The notes beneath the pieces are model-generated. The model made no database searches and was not told the origin of the DNA. It saw only the letters and a program-made list of their open reading frames with translations. A stretch of 64,000 nt of DNA from Arachnopeziza araneosa (Eukaryota > Ascomycota > Leotiomycetes > Helotiales > Arachnopezizaceae). This document shows, one piece after another, positions 21,678 to 33,717 of the stretch; the stretch's first letter is position 1; each line of letters starts with the position of its first letter. The stretch is taken from NCBI GenBank assembly GCA_003988855.1, contig QYAI01000172.1:1-64000 (forward strand). The letters are read 5' to 3'. Both the position numbers and the translations under genes were made by a program.

Positions 21678-23693
21678 TCAGAGCTTAGAAAGCTGAGGGG
21701 GGGAAACCCAGCCGGCTACCGTAGCCTCCCAGGCACTCATGGCTTGTACTATTTTGTCTTCTCTTCCAGGCTTGGCGACAATGGCCATACCAAATGGTCT
21801 GCCGTTGAGATGCAGGTAGCCTAGAGGAACAGTTCCACAGGGATATTGGGCGGCACTCGCAATCGAACAGAGACGACTATCCAATGGACCCATGATGATA
21901 TCAAGCTTGTGTTCTCTCATTATCTTCTCCAAGCCATTCTTGACCACTTCCGTCTTGAAATGTTCAATGCCCGTCTCGTACATCTCATCAGAAATCGGAT
22001 TTCCGGCTGCTTTTTCCAGAAATTCTTGATTTGGATTATCTGTCCGTATTAATTTCGTGTTGCAAGTTGGAAATGTGACTCCAAGTCAGATATATAACTC
22101 ACCAGGGGGAAGCTCCTGGTCTGCGTGAGCATTATTGAACTTAATCAGATCCTCCACGCTGTGTATGTCGCAGTTATCAAAGCGCTTCAAAAATTCTCCG
22201 AATGCTGACGGAAAGTCGTGCACTATTGTTGCGACATTAGTTAGCATTACACTCCAGTGGAGGACAATTGTATTACTTGACAGGAATCCTAATATCATCA
22301 TCGTTTCTGGTGTTTGAAGAGGAAGGTCAATGTATCGCTCCACAGCAGCGCCTGATGTAGCGACTTTGTCCATCGCAGCTTCAACTTCTTCTGCCTGCCA
22401 TGTATTAGACCAGACAATCAGTTTGATATATACCAACAAGCCTTTTGGAGATCAGACCCTGGGTCTCTTATACACACAGCGGGGCTAATTAGCCACAGTG
22501 AAGGATCGACGAAGCCGATTCGAAGACCTTCCCAACTTGAAGCAAGGGATGAGGCAAAGTCTTGTTTTGGGAGAAGAATGCTCATAATCGCAGCCATGTC
22601 TTCAGATGTTTTTGCCATAGGGCCTAGGCTATCCATATATGGATTTCCAGGGCTGACACCTTCTGTAGATATGTTTCCCGTAGTGATCTTGATGGAGAAC
22701 AGAGCAGCACGATTGGCTGGTTGGACAAGAGAGCCATCTGAATCTGCACCAATAGATAGTGGGGAGAACCCTGCCGCTACACCTACTGCACTTCCTGAAG
22801 ACGACCCTGCCGGGCCCTACGAAGTTGTTAAGATTGCCGATGATGCGGTGTTGATGGATAGGACGAACACTATAGCCTAACCATTTGTCTCCTTTCGCCA
22901 CACCCCCGACTACATACGGCGTCTGGGTCTGCCCTCCGACCGCTGACCAACCAGCCATGAGCAAAGAACCTTTGAGATTGCTGAGTTCCTAAATATTTCA
23001 GTGATTCGAAGCTTAGGTTTCTCGAATGGAGCTCACAGAGAGGTTTGCCTTGCCCAGAACAATCATTCCGGCTTCGAGGAGCTAGAGGGAGAGGTTTCAG
23101 CATATTGGGATTAGGATGGGAAAGGCTGGCTCACTATGTCAATAATTGGGGCATTTTTCCGAGCCTTTGCGCTTGTGAAGGCATATGAACCACATGTTGT
23201 AGCCATGCCAAGAGATGGGGTGCAGATATTATCCTCCTTGTCATTAGAGAATTAAGTACTGTGCAAGGTATGTCTGCGGACTCACTTTGACAATAATTGG
23301 AATGCCATGAAGCGGACTTCGCATCCTGCCATCCCTCCGCTCCTGATCCAGCAACTTTGCGAGCTCGAGCGCCTTTGGGGCGGTAGAGATGATGACGTTC
23401 AATTTCAAACCATTGTGATTATGCCGGTGGATCTGCCCGAGGTAGACTTCCACTATTTCGACACTCGTGAGGGTTCCGGCTGTCAGGAGCTTCTGGAGTT
23501 CTGTCGCCGTGATTCGGAGGGGATCGAACACTGCTTTGGAGCCCATCTTGCTCTGGATTTGATTGACCGAATCAGTCCAGCTTGTGAACCGGGGCAGTAT
23601 GATGCTCACCAGAATGCGGATCGTGAACTTGGAGGCACGGTATCCAGAAAAGAATAGAAAACAATAGAGCAGAAATCTGGCGCTCCTCCTCAT
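21678..23693 (-). CDS. amidase-signature family enzyme
   Basis: Eight exons: 23693-23286, 23233-23135, 23081-23037, 22988-22869, 22816-22439, 22394-22277, 22222-22103 and 22039-21678 (about 549 residues). The catalytic triad context is present: Lys in IPIIVKDN (spliced), the cis-Ser in GPAGSSSGSAVGVAAGFSP and the Ser of IGADSDGSLVQPANRA (PF01425). The C-terminal half (DFPSAFGEFLKR, HADQELPP) is typical of fungal amidases. The enzymes hydrolyse carboxylic amides; the substrate here is unknown. The N-terminus starting at 23693 is hydrophobic (RFLLYCFLFFSGY) and may be a signal anchor. A start at 23546 (MGSKAVFDPL) would give a cytosolic form. All junctions keep frame except that between exons 5 and 6. 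There the only GT (22437) is one base late, so a one-base insertion is suspected. Confidence 0.75.
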
Positions 23694-24104
23694 CTGCCAC
23701 GCGCGCAGCGGCGTGACGAATAATGTTTATGTTCTTACTATTCTGAGAATACCATAATGTTCCTTAACTAGTCCCGTATTGTAACCTTAACCTTTCGGGT
23801 AGTTAAGGAGATAATGGTGACACACCTGACGCGCAGCAAGCCGCTCAGAGCGCAGCCTCCCGCCTCACGGGTGATTTGAGCCTTAGACCAACCTCTAGTG
23901 AATTAAGAGGGTATCCATAACTGACCTGGTTAGACGTTACGTTCGAGTCCGGACCCATAATAATTCTGCGTTATCTCAGTGAGGATCAAAAGAAGAGGTT
24001 CTTGAATCCTAATTGCCGGTTTCGCATTGTTAAGTATATTTTGTCTGATGAGCATCTGCTACATAGGATAACTAACATAAGTCTGGATTAGCACTTGGAG
24101 ACCG

Positions 24105-24461
24105 GTGATTTCAATGATCAAAGACAAACCCCTCGCTCTTTGTGATTATCGAACACTCAACCCGAACGACCTCGTTTCTGCAGATCGTATCTTGCCAGAT
24201 CGAGCCGGAGAAGTCTACTACGTCAGGTTTCAAGAAGACCAGCAGTGGGTAAGCAACTTTCTTATCCGAGAAGGTTCAGGAAATGTTGACATGTGAAAGT
24301 ACTGGTTTGAAAATCAGAAGAGCAACGAAATGTTTGTGTTTATCATGTATGATACACATCCGTCGCAAGGCAAAGCCAGGTGTAGGTTTTCATGCTATAC
24401 CCATGCGTCAAAGTTACTTATTCGATCTCAGGCTGTCCACACGTTCCGTTCAACAATAGCA
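24105..24461 (+). pseudogene. CmcJ/NvfI-like (cephem-methoxylase-related) 3' remnant
   Basis: The frame LALCDYRTLNPNDLVSADRI then RAGEVYYVRFQ matches the C-terminal half of the fungal CmcJ/NvfI family. An intron (GTAAGC...GAAAG, about 24249-24299) joins it to YWFENQKSNEMFVFIMYDTH. Afterwards the expected ARxxFH region is out of frame. The N-terminal half is missing upstream. The family includes oxygenase-like enzymes of secondary metabolism, but this fragment cannot be functional. Confidence 0.5.
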
Positions 24462-27025
24462 GGGCTCCTAAGAATGCTGAACCTCGGCGAAGTGTAGAAA
24501 CGAGATCGATTATCATCTCCAAAATCTTGAACTAGAGGCAGCTATAAAACGCTCAACGGTAATATGTCACTTATCTGACTTTCTACCACTCCAGCATGGT
24601 TACTTGGCTGCTCTACGGAGGCTCCCGCCGAAAGTCACCGCCCTACAGGGTTATGGACCCTATCCGCCCCTGAACACGCGAAAAGACACCCTGAAGGCCC
24701 TCTACGGCAGGCCGTCAAAGTTTAACTCGCTGTAATTTCAGGGCACTCCACCAAAACAAGGCTTGTAATTACCTTTTCTAGGCTTCAATGAGTGTGTTTC
24801 AGGCGCTGAAGATCAGCGGTGTGGCAGATAGGGACTGTAGCGTCTTCAGTAGTCAAAGCCCTGTTGGACGGTGACTCTTGGTGGGAACCTCCGTACATCC
24901 CAAGGATTTCTCGTTCTCCATAGCTCAACAATAGTTTAACTGTTTAAGAAACGGAAAGTACTTTCTCTACATCTCCTGTCTTCTATTCTACGTGCCAAAG
25001 AAGTTTGAAGTCCAAAATTGGTGGTGAAACCTTTTTAGTCTGTGAATTTTTTCCTCTTCCTTAATAATGCCATTGTGACTCCATCTAAGGTGAGCTAATC
25101 GAGATTAATCTTTGTCCCACTGTGTATCGCATATAGCCATAGATATCACATCCAATGTGATATTTCCTATGAACAGAGTTGTGTTGGGTGAGATTATCTG
25201 CCTTAAAATTGCTCCAATCGCTTGGCATGCTGTGAGAACTTCCCTAAAATGAAGCTTATTGTTCATACCGCATCCAATCCGCGCTAGAGGGGCTATCCAA
25301 GAGTGCACCATGTACGATAATTTGAGAGCGAAAGGCCGGATTGAGGTGCATATTAACACAATCTATTGGCTCTCTATATTACACGACGTAAAAATCTTAG
25401 CACTGCAGCTAAATCATTATGTTATCGTCGGGTAGCACAGAATGTTAGGCGGATGGATGACTGCAGTTGCATCCTACAAATGGGAATCAGACTCAAACCC
25501 TCCTCTATCTCTTTCCCACCTCCAAACAGCCTTACTCAATAACAGCCGAATCCCATAACAACTATTTTATAGAATTACAGTATCCACAGACAGCTCTCCG
25601 ACCTACAAACAACATAAAATCTTGCCACAGCATTTACTTTTCGCAAAACTTTGGGAAATTCAAGTGAGTAACAAAGAAATACTGTCTCTTTTCTTTCCAC
25701 GAACATAATCAAGGACCAGAGACATCATGCCTACCAACAACCAGCAGGAAAGTTCAAACACTGCTGCATTTACGGATGTCAGCGCCGAAGGCTGGCCTGA
25801 ACCAGCTCAGAAGTCACAGCCGTGGAAAGAGGATGGATTTGTGCCGGAGCCATATGTTCCAGGCCGAAGAGTTGATGTTGAAGTTGATACTGAGCTTAAT
25901 TGCGACTTTTCCAGCGGCGATCTTGGCAGTTTCGTATGCTTCTTCCACTTCCTTGGGCTTCGATGTTGTTAACATGGCTACAGTAAACAACACCAATATT
26001 AGTTGATAAACCTGTATGCGCAAAAGGGGAAAGGGAAATTTATGTGCCTGTGAGAGAGTAACCTCCTGAGATTGATCTGCAAGTTGTTGCTATTTACTTG
26101 GGAATTGAATCAAATACAAACGTTTCACCATGCACCGCTGAACCTATGTGATCTAAGACAGCAATAGAAGGATCTCCAGATCAACCCCATGTGCTGCACG
26201 CTGATTTGCGGAGTTGTCAGGCCGGCCTGTCCATTGGCGTGAGACTTTGCGTACAGATGCAGCTCCGAGACCCCCATAGCGCAATCACAAGGAGAAAGAA
26301 GCAACTACCTACGTAAATTCTGCATACCTTGCCGTAAATGAAGCTAGACCAAAATATCTGCCTTTCCCTTGCAATCACTTGTCCGCGGGTAGATCACCTA
26401 TCTCCGTTCTCTGTCTTCTCTGGTCATTTGAGCTCGAATGGTTGGATATTCGACCTACCCTGCGCCATTCTGTTGTGGTTGCGAGAATTTCTGTCTGACA
26501 ACGCACACTGCAGATGTCGTGGGAACATGTAAAATGTTGATCAAAGCTGATTTATTCCTAATTACAGTGCTGTGTTCTGAAGAACGGTCTTGGTGACCAA
26601 TCTAACTGCCGCGCCATTCCTGTCCTGTCCGGTCCTGCTCCCGCAAGGCCGTCAAAATTCGTCTTTGACGAACGAAAAAAGCAACACCGCAGAATGTTAA
26701 TACTCGTCTTTCATTGTAGTAAGTTTTTATCGAGCTTAGTAGAGTAGATATTGTAGAACTTGAGCTTCGACTTTACTATTTCCTGATGCTTTGACGAAGA
26801 CGAATTTTGACCGCCTCAGCGCCGCCGTGATAGCAGGGCATTGGTTGAGAACCGAGACGAGGCGTGAGAAGGAAGGAGCGGCTGAGGGGTCTGTTTATAA
26901 GCGAATTCTGGTGCAATTCATTCTTGAAAGAATCAAAATCCTTTTACCCATCCATCAGTGTACTTCCTTTTTCTGGACCCCATCCACGTTCACGATTAAA
27001 CACATTACAAACGGAGAACCTCAAC
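24462..27025. other. 2.6-kb intergenic region
   Basis: A GC-richer patch at about 24590-24760 looks foreign to its surroundings, but no element is recognised. An ATG frame at 25727-25972 (81 codons; WPEPAQKSQPWKEDGFVPEP) could be a small protein but has no relatives known to me. Nothing else is supported. Confidence 0.4.
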
Positions 27026-30000
27026 ATGGCAAACCAGGATAATAGTGCAGACATACCGCTGGTCTCAGAACCTCAACCAATTCTCGGGTGACTTGCAAAA
27101 CTCTCTAACTCAGCCCCGTTGGCTCTCATTCAAGCTGCCGTCACTAACGGTTTGCAGGAATAAAAGCGAGACAGATATGCTATCGCGACAATGGCAGGAA
27201 GCTCTCAAAAAATGTAAACGGGATATGGATCGGAAGGATTTCGAGACCGTCGAAAAATACACTTCATTGCAGCAAATGTTGGACGATCTTGAGAAATAGC
27301 AAAGAAAATCCCAGGCTGCCACTTGGGCTAACTGTCCCGAGTATGTCTAATGGCAAGGTCATACTTACTCTCGCACAGTAATTAACAAACCAATAGTGAG
27401 ATACTACCTGCAGCCCGTGCTGTTGACAACCTATCCGTGTTTTTCATAACCATGCTCGGCTCTGTAGAGACAGCAATGATATGGGGTGTTCTGCACCTAG
27501 CACTAAAAGTAGGTTTCCATAAGCCCACAGACGGAAAGTTGGCTGTTATTTATTGATATGATATCAGTTGTCCCTGCTCCACGAAAAATGATGGCAACGA
27601 ATGAAGAACATTCTCGAGGAAATACGATGCAAACTGGCCTTGTTTGATAGTTGTGCTAAGTGTTTGGATCAACATAAAGATACTTACGAGATTACAAACG
27701 CACTCGTCAAGGTCCTCACTGAGTTGTTAACGTTCTGGGTACAAGTTGTTAAATGGTACAAGAAAAATCCAATTAGTAGGCTTCAAACTTCAGATTCTTA
27801 GTAAAGTGTTGCTAATATGCCTGACTCCAAAGATAAACTAACGAGCGAAGTCATGGCATTGTTCGATAGCAAATTTGACAGGGCACTTTCTCCTCTCGAA
27901 GGGCATATCAAACACCTCCATGATCTAGCCTTCTACGGCAGATTTAAAGACGGCCGCAGCATATTCAACAATTCTCGAGACCCCTTGACAGTAAGCGGTT
28001 TGACGTTAAATGACGACGATTCGATATTTCCGTGTCAAATCCTTCCTTTCCCACGAGCTCGAGACTTTTACGGGCGAAAAGAAATCCTGAATGAGATTGA
28101 CTCCCAGTTGGAATACATGCCAGGAAGTTCGCCGCAACTGCGCTCCTATGTCATATATGGCCTTGGCGGAGTGGGGAAAACTCAGATTGCGCTTGAGTAT
28201 GCGCACCAACACCTGTCAAAGTTCGATGCCATAGCCTGGATTAATTGCGAGACCAGTGCTTCCTTAAATGCCAGCTTCTCAAGATTTGCAATGGAGTTGA
28301 AATTGAAAGGATCTCAGGTCGGCACAGAGGAAACTCACGAACAGAATTTTCAACTTTTGCAGAGTTGGCTACGAAAAGAGTCGAGCCATACCAATGGTAA
28401 GCATTTTAAACCCTCTGGACGTTTTTATCACTATGCTAATTCAACTCTTAGGCCGTAAGTGGTGCTTGATCTTTGATAACTGCGAAAAGTTCAGTCTACT
28501 TAAAAAATATTGGCCGGCTTGTGCCGGATCTGTCCTCGTGACAACTCGCTACCAACAAATAGCTACAGATACGAAATCCCCAGGCCAGAGGGTGGCTACA
28601 TTCGATCCAGAAGAAACAGAAGAATTCTTTCGATGTCAGCTAGAATGGAAGTTTGATAGTAAGGCAGAAAGGCTTGCTACTGCTGCTATATTAGCAAGAC
28701 TAGGAGGTCTTGCTCTGGCTGTGCATACTACTTCCGCCCTAATCAACAAACGGGGAGAGTCACCTACCGCTATTCAAGATTTTTTGAATATGTACGACCG
28801 GCATTCAGCTCGCCTCCATAAGAGACCTAACGAGAAAATTGATTACAATCTCAATCTTGCTACGGTCTGGGAGATTGCCTTTCAAAATCTATCAAATAAT
28901 GCCAGAATTTTGCTTGGCGTCATCTCTTTGATATCTCCAGATGGTATACCGGCAGAGTTGTTCACGCCCAGTCAAGCAACGACGCTAGGAACCGAGCTTG
29001 AGTTCTGCATGGATGACTTAGAGTAAGTCCTCAGCAGTGTTTAAAATACCACCAAACCTCTCTTTACACTGACATGAAACAGGTTAGATGAAGCTTTTGA
29101 GGAGTTAACTTCTTCGGGTCTCGTGACTAGAAAGGGTCGAACCATATCAGTCCACCGACTCGTGCAGCAAGGCTACTACCAACAGCTTTCGGCGGGAGAT
29201 CTTCAAATTACATTCTATGCTGCTAGTAGGCTTGTCCACGACGCTTTTCCCAAACAAATCAATGGAAAACCTATGTACGACGAATATGTACGATGCGAAA
29301 AGTACATCCAGCATGGAAGGTTCTTGGCTCTTCGATTTGCTGAGCTTAAAGCTTCGGGATATTTGGTATCCCCTTCTCTAGATTTCTTCGACTTGCTGAA
29401 GAATTGTGCTTGGTGAGTATTATGAGTTCTCGATTAATTAGCATAGTCGCTTTCTACAGAAGCTAACCTTTATTCTAGGTACTATTACGAGCATACAAAT
29501 CACCAAGAGAACCTTATTATTCTTCAAATTGTGTTTGATTCATTTCCAGATGATCAGAAAGATACTTTGCTTTACGCGCATCTTCACAACACTGCGGCTG
29601 TCAGTCACTATGATCTCAACGAGCTGGACATAGCCCGAGAGCATATCCAGATAACCCATCGAATTCGGGAAGAACTACTGGATCCCGACGACCAAAATAC
29701 GGGGATGGTGTTTGCAGGCGCGTACAATAATATGGGCATGATTGAATCTGCAGCAGGTAATTTTGAGGCGGCGTTCAAATATTTCGAGAGATGCAATGAG
29801 ATCTATGATGGTCTTGAAACTGTGCAAAAGACCCCATTTCTACACATGAATTGGGGTAGGACTCTTTTTTTGAATGGAAGGATAGACGAAGGTCTAAAGC
29901 ACTTCAAGCTGTGTGAACATATCATGGTCGAAAGGTTTGGCAAGAATTCGTTGAGTTACGCACAGTATGCCAATAGAATCTTTGGTACGAATATGGCTCC

Positions 30001-30644
30001 GAAGCTGACACTCATCTAGCATGCTACATCTATGGGGAAGTTTTAAAATACTCGATAATAACCTTTCGGATGCTAAAAAATACCTCGATCGCTCGTCGGA
30101 ACTTTTCCAGAGCCTTTCTCCTCGTCATGTTACTGCTGCAGCTGTGTATTTCAAGCTGGGTTTTGTGCTGTGGAAAACAGGATACCATGATGAGTCTCTG
30201 TAAGGTTGATTTCGTTGTTACCCAAAGTTTCTCTCATCCAGACTATCTTTCCAATCTATTATGTATGGTCCCTCATGTCAAGCCTGTCATCTTCCCCTGT
30301 TCGCATTTGCTCTGGCTCAATCTGCTCAAAATAAGTTTCTAGTGGTTTGATTTGGTTATATTTACTTACATTCAATTTCTAGCTCACACCTAGAAAAAGG
30401 TTATAAACTAGCGGAGTCTCGACAGTCAGTTGGACGAATCGAGCTTCCTCGTAATCTCATCTTACAGGCAATGGTCCTGGAATCGAAGTCTTCAGATCCC
30501 GCATCGATCAAGGATGCCGAAGTAATTCGGCTGCAAGCCAGAATATTGAAAGGCGAATTATTAGGGGACATAAAAGCCGAAGCCGTGGGCGAAGATCTGG
30601 CGGCTTACGATGCATTGGTGTGTGGGTATAATCGATTCTTTTAA
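27026..30644 (+). pseudogene. NB-ARC-TPR NLR-like receptor with helical N-domain, broken
   Basis: The first part (27026-27830) encodes a helical N-terminal domain of the kind preceding fungal STAND NTPases (EKYTSLQQMLDDLEK, AMIWGVLHLALK; DUF7708-like). Introns at 27776-27832, 28397-28451, 29023-29092, 29413-29478 and 30200-30382 join good exons. The NB-ARC core starts with FYGRKEILNEI and P-loop YGLGGVGKTQIALEYAHQHL near 28155, then WCLIFDN and SVLVTTR. From 29500 TPR-like helices follow (NNMGMIESAAGNFEAAFKYF). The last exon ends YDALVCGYNRFF. Lesions: a TGA or frame break at about 27090; a frame break near 27165; TAG at 27297-27299; TGA near 27592 (both where Trp fits); and two one-base losses near 29983 and 30054. 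The NB-ARC core itself is open. Relatives act as immune-type sensors; this copy is probably dead. Confidence 0.75.
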
Positions 30645-31177
30645 TAGCTAAAGTTTCCTTCTTCAGCCTGGGAAAAATGAATGATAAACGATAACCTATC
30701 TTGCTTATCTTGATATATCCCAAAACATGCCCCCTATACCTTCTACCTTGCAGAGCTTATTCCATAGTTACTAAGCTCCTCTACATCTAATTCCTATCCT
30801 AGTTAGATTGTTACATAACAACGGACCCCGGATCATCTTTCCTAAGGGCTCCCGGCGTAAACTTGGACACAGACGTCCAGTCCAGAGTTTACCATTCTGG
30901 CCGGTCTAAACATCCTATTGGTCGATAGAAATCCTACTTCCTCTACCATGAATTTTCCTCTGTAACATTCTGGAGCATGTAAGAAAGTCATCAGAACTTC
31001 TCATGTTGTACTAGATCAAACACGATCTTCTCAGCGCCGTCATATTCCGCGTCTTATCTCAACATCATCTTGACAACTCTACTATTTTGACGGAGGTTTC
31101 AACTTTCTCCATCGGTGGTGATGAACTTACTTTAAATATCCTCATACCTTCCCAGCTGAGAAGAGTGAGCGATCAAG
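30645..31177. other. intergenic
   Basis: No coding frame or repeat is recognised. It separates the NB-ARC relic from the transporter relic and may hold the latter's old promoter. Confidence 0.4.
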
Positions 31178-31450
31178 ATGCCGGCCGACATGCTCGTTGA
31201 GGCCAAAGACGTAGCTGATGTGGAGAAGGCTACGACCTTCACTCAAGCAACCAAGCTCTATCCAAAAGCCGTCGGATAGTCTATCTTTCTGTCCACCGCA
31301 ATTGTCAGGGAAGGCTACTACATTGCCTTACTCAGCGACTCCTACGCCTCCACACCTTCACCAAGAAGTACGGCGTCCTCGCCCCAAATAGAGACTTTCC
31401 TTCATATCAAGTTAGCCAAAGGCTGCGAATTCAAGAAGCTAAAGAGCGGC
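31178..31450 (+). pseudogene. MFS sugar (maltose/hexose permease) transporter, N-terminal relic
   Basis: From ATG 31178 the frame reads MPADMLVEAKDVADVEKATT, then LYPKAVG, then SIFLSTAIV and KKYGVLAPN in a second frame. This is the cytosolic lead and first membrane segment of fungal alpha-glucoside/hexose permeases. TAG at 31277 replaces the Trp of the usual VGWS motif. Homology ends near 31450, so roughly 80% of the gene is missing. Confidence 0.6.
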
Positions 31451-31492
31451 GGTTTACTATTTAGTTAAGATTTTGGGTGTTCCTCACTAAGC

Positions 31493-31600
31493 GACAGCAG
31501 TGCTTGCTCAGCTTTGCTTACCTAGGTAGGCTTTGCTCTGGCATGCTCACCCTCGGCTCAGGTATGCTCACCCTTAGCTCAGGTTAAAGCAGCAGTTGCT
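31493..31600. repeat. degenerate GCTCA(G/C) repeat cluster
   Basis: Repeated TTGCTCAG, TGCTCACCCT and GCTCAGGT units are visible, with a TTACCTAGGTAGGCT palindrome-like core. It is the reverse-orientation counterpart of the CCTGAGC cluster at 18729-18806. It marks the border between the decayed left block and the housekeeping block. Confidence 0.5.
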
Positions 31601-31679
31601 CATGTCCGCAGACTAAACGGAATCAGCAACAAGACAATTAGGTTTCATACAGTGATTCTACATTCAGCTATAATTTTAT

Positions 31680-33441
31680 CTATCTTGATAGTGCAATATC
31701 ATCGATCCGTAATATCATCTTCACCGTCTCGGCAGCCAACTCCACAGCACTTGTGCTAACAAGCAGTGGCTGTAAAACGTTCTCCTCCGCAATATCAACT
31801 TTCACACCTCCACTCTTGATACTAACACCAGCATTCTTTTCTCCGTTCTCATGTTTATATCTCAACTCAGTAACGACCTTGATGCTATTCAAGCCTGCAT
31901 TCTCAGCCAAAGTTGTTGGGATAACTTCCATAGCATCGGCAAAAGCTTTCCAGCAAATTGCTTCTGTACCCTTCAAAGCTCTTGACTGTTTGGATAATTG
32001 AGCAGCGATTTCTATCTCGGGTGCTCCACCTCCAGCAATGAGAGCCTTCTTCTTGACCAGACATCGGATAACACAAAGGGCATCGTGTAAACTTCTCTCG
32101 GCTTCATCAAGAATCAAGTTGTTGGCACTTCGAACGACAATACTGACGGTCTTTCCTGCACTCTTTGTTCCAGTAACCTTGACTATCCTGCTTCCACTGC
32201 TCTGAACTTCTTCAATCAGGTCTGCACTTCCCAGCTTATCTTCCGTGAATGAATCAATGTCGGCGATTGGTTTACAGCCTGTGGACTTGCAAATAAACTC
32301 TACTTCATCTCTCTCAATGTCTTTGATGCAGAGAATGTTCAATTTGGCCAGGAAATGAAGTGATAGGTCGTTGACTGCGTCACGGAGGATAGATTTTTGG
32401 ATGAAGAGGACATTGCACTTTGCTTTCTTAATCTTCTTGACCATGTTCAAGAGGTATGTTCGCTCTTCCTTTAGGATCTTGTCCATTTGGCGGTAATCGT
32501 TGACCACGATCTGGTTTTCCATCTATACAAGATTAGCAGAGGCAGAGGCCGGAGAATATTGAACTCACATCAGGTTTGGGAGGCGAGAGCTGGAACTGAA
32601 TGAGACCAATCTTTGCCTTTTCCATTCTGACAGGACCACCACCATTCTTGATGACAGGTTGATCCAGTACCAAGCCTTCTACCATTTCACTATCTTCGAT
32701 TGTGCCTCCAACCTTCTTTAATATTCTGATGTTGCTCAAATCAACGTTTTCGGCGGTCTTGATGTCGATCGTCTTCGTTACTGCATTTACTGCCATAGGG
32801 CCTAGGAGGTTCGAGTACTGAGAAACAATCTTGGATGAGAGAGAGGTATTTGCGGCTTGAAGAAGGACTGAGGTATCGGTAAGAGAGACTGGATGTGACA
32901 TGTCGTGGAGTACTTTAACGGCTGCTACTGCTGCTCTCTGAAATGCTTCTGCGATGACTGATGGGTGTATGCCTTTTGCAAGTAGACGATCGGCGGCTCC
33001 CAATAGACTTCCGCAGATGACTACTACTGAAGTGGTTCCATCCCCAGCCTCCACATCTTGTGCCGCGGATAGATCCACCAACATCTTCGCAGAAGGATGC
33101 ATGACTGCCATTTTCTTCAACATCGTGCTGCCATCGTTGGTGATTATTGTTTGTCCCCGACCATCTTGTATCATTTTATCCACTATTGGAAATTAGTTCT
33201 GTTCGCAAATGGAGGTATGTTTGCATTTGGTGAGGTAATACGTACTCCCTCTAGGGCCAAGAGAGGTTCTTACAGCATCGGCAAGAGCTCTAGCTGCAAG
33301 AATATTTGCCTGCCTCACCGCCATGGGCTTTTCCTTGTCCTACAGCATGTTGTTAGCTATGTAAATAATTTGGAGCTTATTGCCTAGAGCTACCTTGAAG
33401 GCTGCATTGGTAGAGTTGACGGAAGCTTGTGACAGCGCCAT
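31680..33441 (-). CDS. CCT4: T-complex protein 1 subunit delta (chaperonin CCT4)
   Basis: Four exons, 33441-33394, 33339-33246, 33182-32569 and 32522-31680, give 532 residues, the normal length. It carries the group II chaperonin signatures ILAARA...VRTSLGPRGMDKMI, ITNDGSTMLK and AGDGTTSVVV (the last near residue 93). Delta-type sequence is clear from ENQIVVNDYRQMDKILKEE, KAKCNVLFIQKSILRDAVND and GTEAICWKAFADAMEVIP. The subunit is part of the cytosolic TRiC ring that folds actin, tubulin and other clients with ATP. All junctions keep frame, including GGA|TG across exons 2/3. It is transcribed divergently from RPT1. Confidence 0.97.
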
Positions 33442-33717
33442 TTTGAAGTTTTTCAATCTGATATCAAAGGTTCAAATAAAACTTCAGTGTTCTGATGTTG
33501 AAAAGAGCTGTCGTCGCGTTCCGTATTTCGAAATCGCGTTGACCTGATTTTCAGATGCGATTTTGGATAATTGTACGCTAGCCCTAGTTTGGATTGGTTC
33601 CTTGACAGGGGTCAACAGAGTCGCAAGCTTGCCTGCCTCATCGTCCTCAAAAACAACACGCCCACTTGAATCTATCTCGGACCACGATATCTTCCTACAT
33701 ATCACATAACCTCTAAA
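33442..33717. promoter_or_regulatory. shared divergent promoter region of CCT4 and RPT1
   Basis: The two start codons point away from each other with 276 bp between them, so this stretch must carry both core promoters. No TATA box in good position and no yeast-type proteasome element (GGTGGCAAA) was seen. Confidence 0.6.

Noticed and set aside
22817..22868. Frame break in the amidase before the GSSSG motif
   Set aside because: A 53-bp intron (GTTCGT...CGTAG) joins ...KWLGYS to GPAGSSSG in frame, so no lesion is needed there.
23925..23965. tRNA-like segment with GTTCGAGTCC box
   Set aside because: There is a B-box-like sequence but no A box, anticodon arm or matching acceptor stem.
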